64,000 nt of DNA from Clostridia bacterium (GTDB lineage: Bacteria > Bacillota > Clostridia > Saccharofermentanales > Saccharofermentanaceae): positions 1 through 64,000 of the forward strand of contig JAKSRG010000005.1 in assembly GCA_024403735.1 (NCBI GenBank), given 5' to 3'. The first letter of the stretch is position 1, and every line of letters starts with the position of its first letter. Below, piece after piece: positions 62,948 to 64,000 of the stretch. Under the pieces are notes generated by a model. It searched no databases and was not told the origin of the DNA. It saw only the letters and a list, made by a program, of their open reading frames with translations. Made by a program: the position numbers and the translations under genes.

Positions 62948-64000
62948 TTAATTCTTGTCTGGGTTTGGTTTTTTGCCTCTGTTTTTAATCATCAGAATCA
63001 TTTCAGCCAATAATTTTTCCTTAATGAGCAACAATACTGTCACGTAGATTATTCCACTGACAACTACTGCAATTAGCATTGTAACTATTGAAGAAAAATT
63101 GCCTTTATATAATAGCACTAAACCAACTAATACAATAGGCAGGCTTGCAACGAAATATTTAAACAAATTTTTAACGATACTAGCTAGTGGAATGTAATTT
63201 CTAGCAGCTACTATACAGATAACAAATACAGTAAGTTCAGAGAACAAAGTCGCAATTGCTGCACCACTTACACCGTAAATAGGGATAAATATAAAATTCA
63301 ATACTAAGTCTGTAATCGCACCAGCAGCAGTAGCGATTGAGATAATCTTTTCCTTGTTATTAGGAACTAATATCTGCCATGCGAGAATTCCATCAAGAGC
63401 TGAGAACAAAAGATTGATAGACAATATCTTCATAGGTATCTCAGCTTCAAAATAATCACTACCACTTGCTATATCAATAGCCTGATGGCTAAACATAAAT
63501 AGTCCAACACCACAAGGAATAGCAATAAGGGCAACTATGCTGATTGCATTAAATGCTAGCTCACGATACTTCTTCAAATCTTTATTCGCAATGTAATATG
63601 ATAAACGAGGTACAAATACGGCACACAAAGAAGTAATAATCTGAAGTACCATACGTGTTAACTTAGACGCAGCTGAATATAAACCAACAGCAGCATCACC
63701 CTTCATAATCTCCAACATTGTAGTATCAAGAAGAGAATAAATACTAGAAGCGATAATAATAGAAAACAAAACAGAGATTGGTTTAATATGTTGCTTAATG
63801 TTTAAATCGCACTTTGTTTTAAAATCAATCTCTTTGCGAATTCCAAAAATATTAGCAATAAGCATTCCAACATAAGGAAATACTATACCGATAGCACAAA
63901 TCTCTAGATCAGCTTTATCGTTAAGGAACAACAAAACAAAAATCAATGCAATGATATTGCTTATACCAGTTCGGATTGTGATATATAAATAGTCCTCAGT
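62948..64000 (-). CDS. Polysaccharide flippase (Wzx/MATE-like), 5' part beyond the window
   Basis: At least 350 residues of a membrane protein with about ten visible helices, of the polysaccharide synthesis/MviN-MATE flippase type: MLEIMKGDAAVGLYSAASKLTRM, LNLLFSALDGILAWQILVPNN and GVSGAAIATLFSELTVF are typical. The frame has no stop to the window edge, so the start lies beyond base 64000; the TTG at 63946 is internal. It flips undecaprenyl-linked repeat units across the membrane. First visible gene of the rhamnose cluster. Confidence 0.88.
   Translation of the reverse strand, partial: TEDYLYITIRTGISNIIALIFVLLFLNDKADLEICAIGIVFPYVGMLIANIFGIRKEIDFKTKCDLNIKQHIKPISVLFSIIIASSIYSLLDTTMLEIMKGDAAVGLYSAASKLTRMVLQIITSLCAVFVPRLSYYIANKDLKKYRELAFNAISIVALIAIPCGVGLFMFSHQAIDIASGSDYFEAEIPMKILSINLLFSALDGILAWQILVPNNKEKIISIATAAGAITDLVLNFIFIPIYGVSGAAIATLFSELTVFVICIVAARNYIPLASIVKNLFKYFVASLPIVLVGLVLLYKGNFSSIVTMLIAVVVSGIIYVTVLLLIKEKLLAEMILMIKNRGKKPNPDKN

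Overview
The window looks like a chromosome segment of an anaerobic, Gram-positive, low-to-moderate GC member of the Bacillota, class Clostridia, most likely a gut or rumen plant-polysaccharide degrader of the Lachnospiraceae type. This is inferred from gene content, not from a marker gene. The evidence is Gram-positive type lipoproteins, strong AGGAGG ribosome sites, a LytS/YesM-YesN two-component system with an Lpl-type sugar ABC transporter, many hemicellulases without signal peptides, an Na+-pumping biotin-dependent decarboxylase, a lipoteichoic-acid-synthase-like sulfatase and DUF4214 surface proteins. No rRNA, tRNA, CRISPR array, insertion sequence or prophage was seen.

Layout, left to right. 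1-3.2 kb (+): a membrane decarboxylase operon (alpha, gamma, biotin carrier, beta), whose alpha gene starts before the window. 3.4-13.4 kb (-): a xylo-oligosaccharide module, transcribed right to left as sensor kinase, response regulator, solute-binding lipoprotein, two permeases, intracellular GH10 xylanase and a YesL-like membrane fusion protein, with two internal terminators. 13.6-18.1 kb (-): a small membrane protein, then an arabinose operon (GH51 arabinofuranosidase, a small Cys-rich protein, FGGY kinase, AraD). 18.4-21.3 kb (+): a divergent esterase-GH43 fusion. Together these take up arabinoxylan fragments, de-esterify and debranch them, and feed pentoses into the pentose phosphate pathway.

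21.5-26.1 kb (-): an unusual group of a ClpX-like AAA+ ATPase, a PcfJ-like protein and a metallophosphoesterase, preceded by a 34-residue peptide gene with its own strong promoter. This is the best candidate for an undescribed system. 26.3-28.3 kb (-): a hemolysin III family protein and a Pro-rich membrane protein with four VIxLGxP motifs. 28.5-34.3 kb: a domain-swapped GH3 glucosidase/xylosidase (-) divergent from a GH94 disaccharide phosphorylase resembling laminaribiose phosphorylase (+). 34.3-41.8 kb (-): two small membrane-associated proteins, a DEAD-box helicase coupled to an LtaS-like enzyme, and a zinc/manganese ABC importer.

41.9-49.3 kb: phosphopentomutase, a CPBP protease, an alpha/beta hydrolase, a YugP-like membrane peptidase, a transglutaminase-like lipoprotein, and an operon of a tiny membrane protein, a zinc-ribbon membrane protein and an SPFH-GYF protein. 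49.4-51.4 kb (-): a fused phosphoglycerate kinase-triosephosphate isomerase. 51.5-64 kb (-): a large secreted DUF4214/beta-helix protein and a dTDP-rhamnose surface polysaccharide cluster (flippase, GT-C-like protein, rmlA, rmlB, a DUF4214-tailed membrane protein, rmlD, rmlC). The flippase runs off the right edge.
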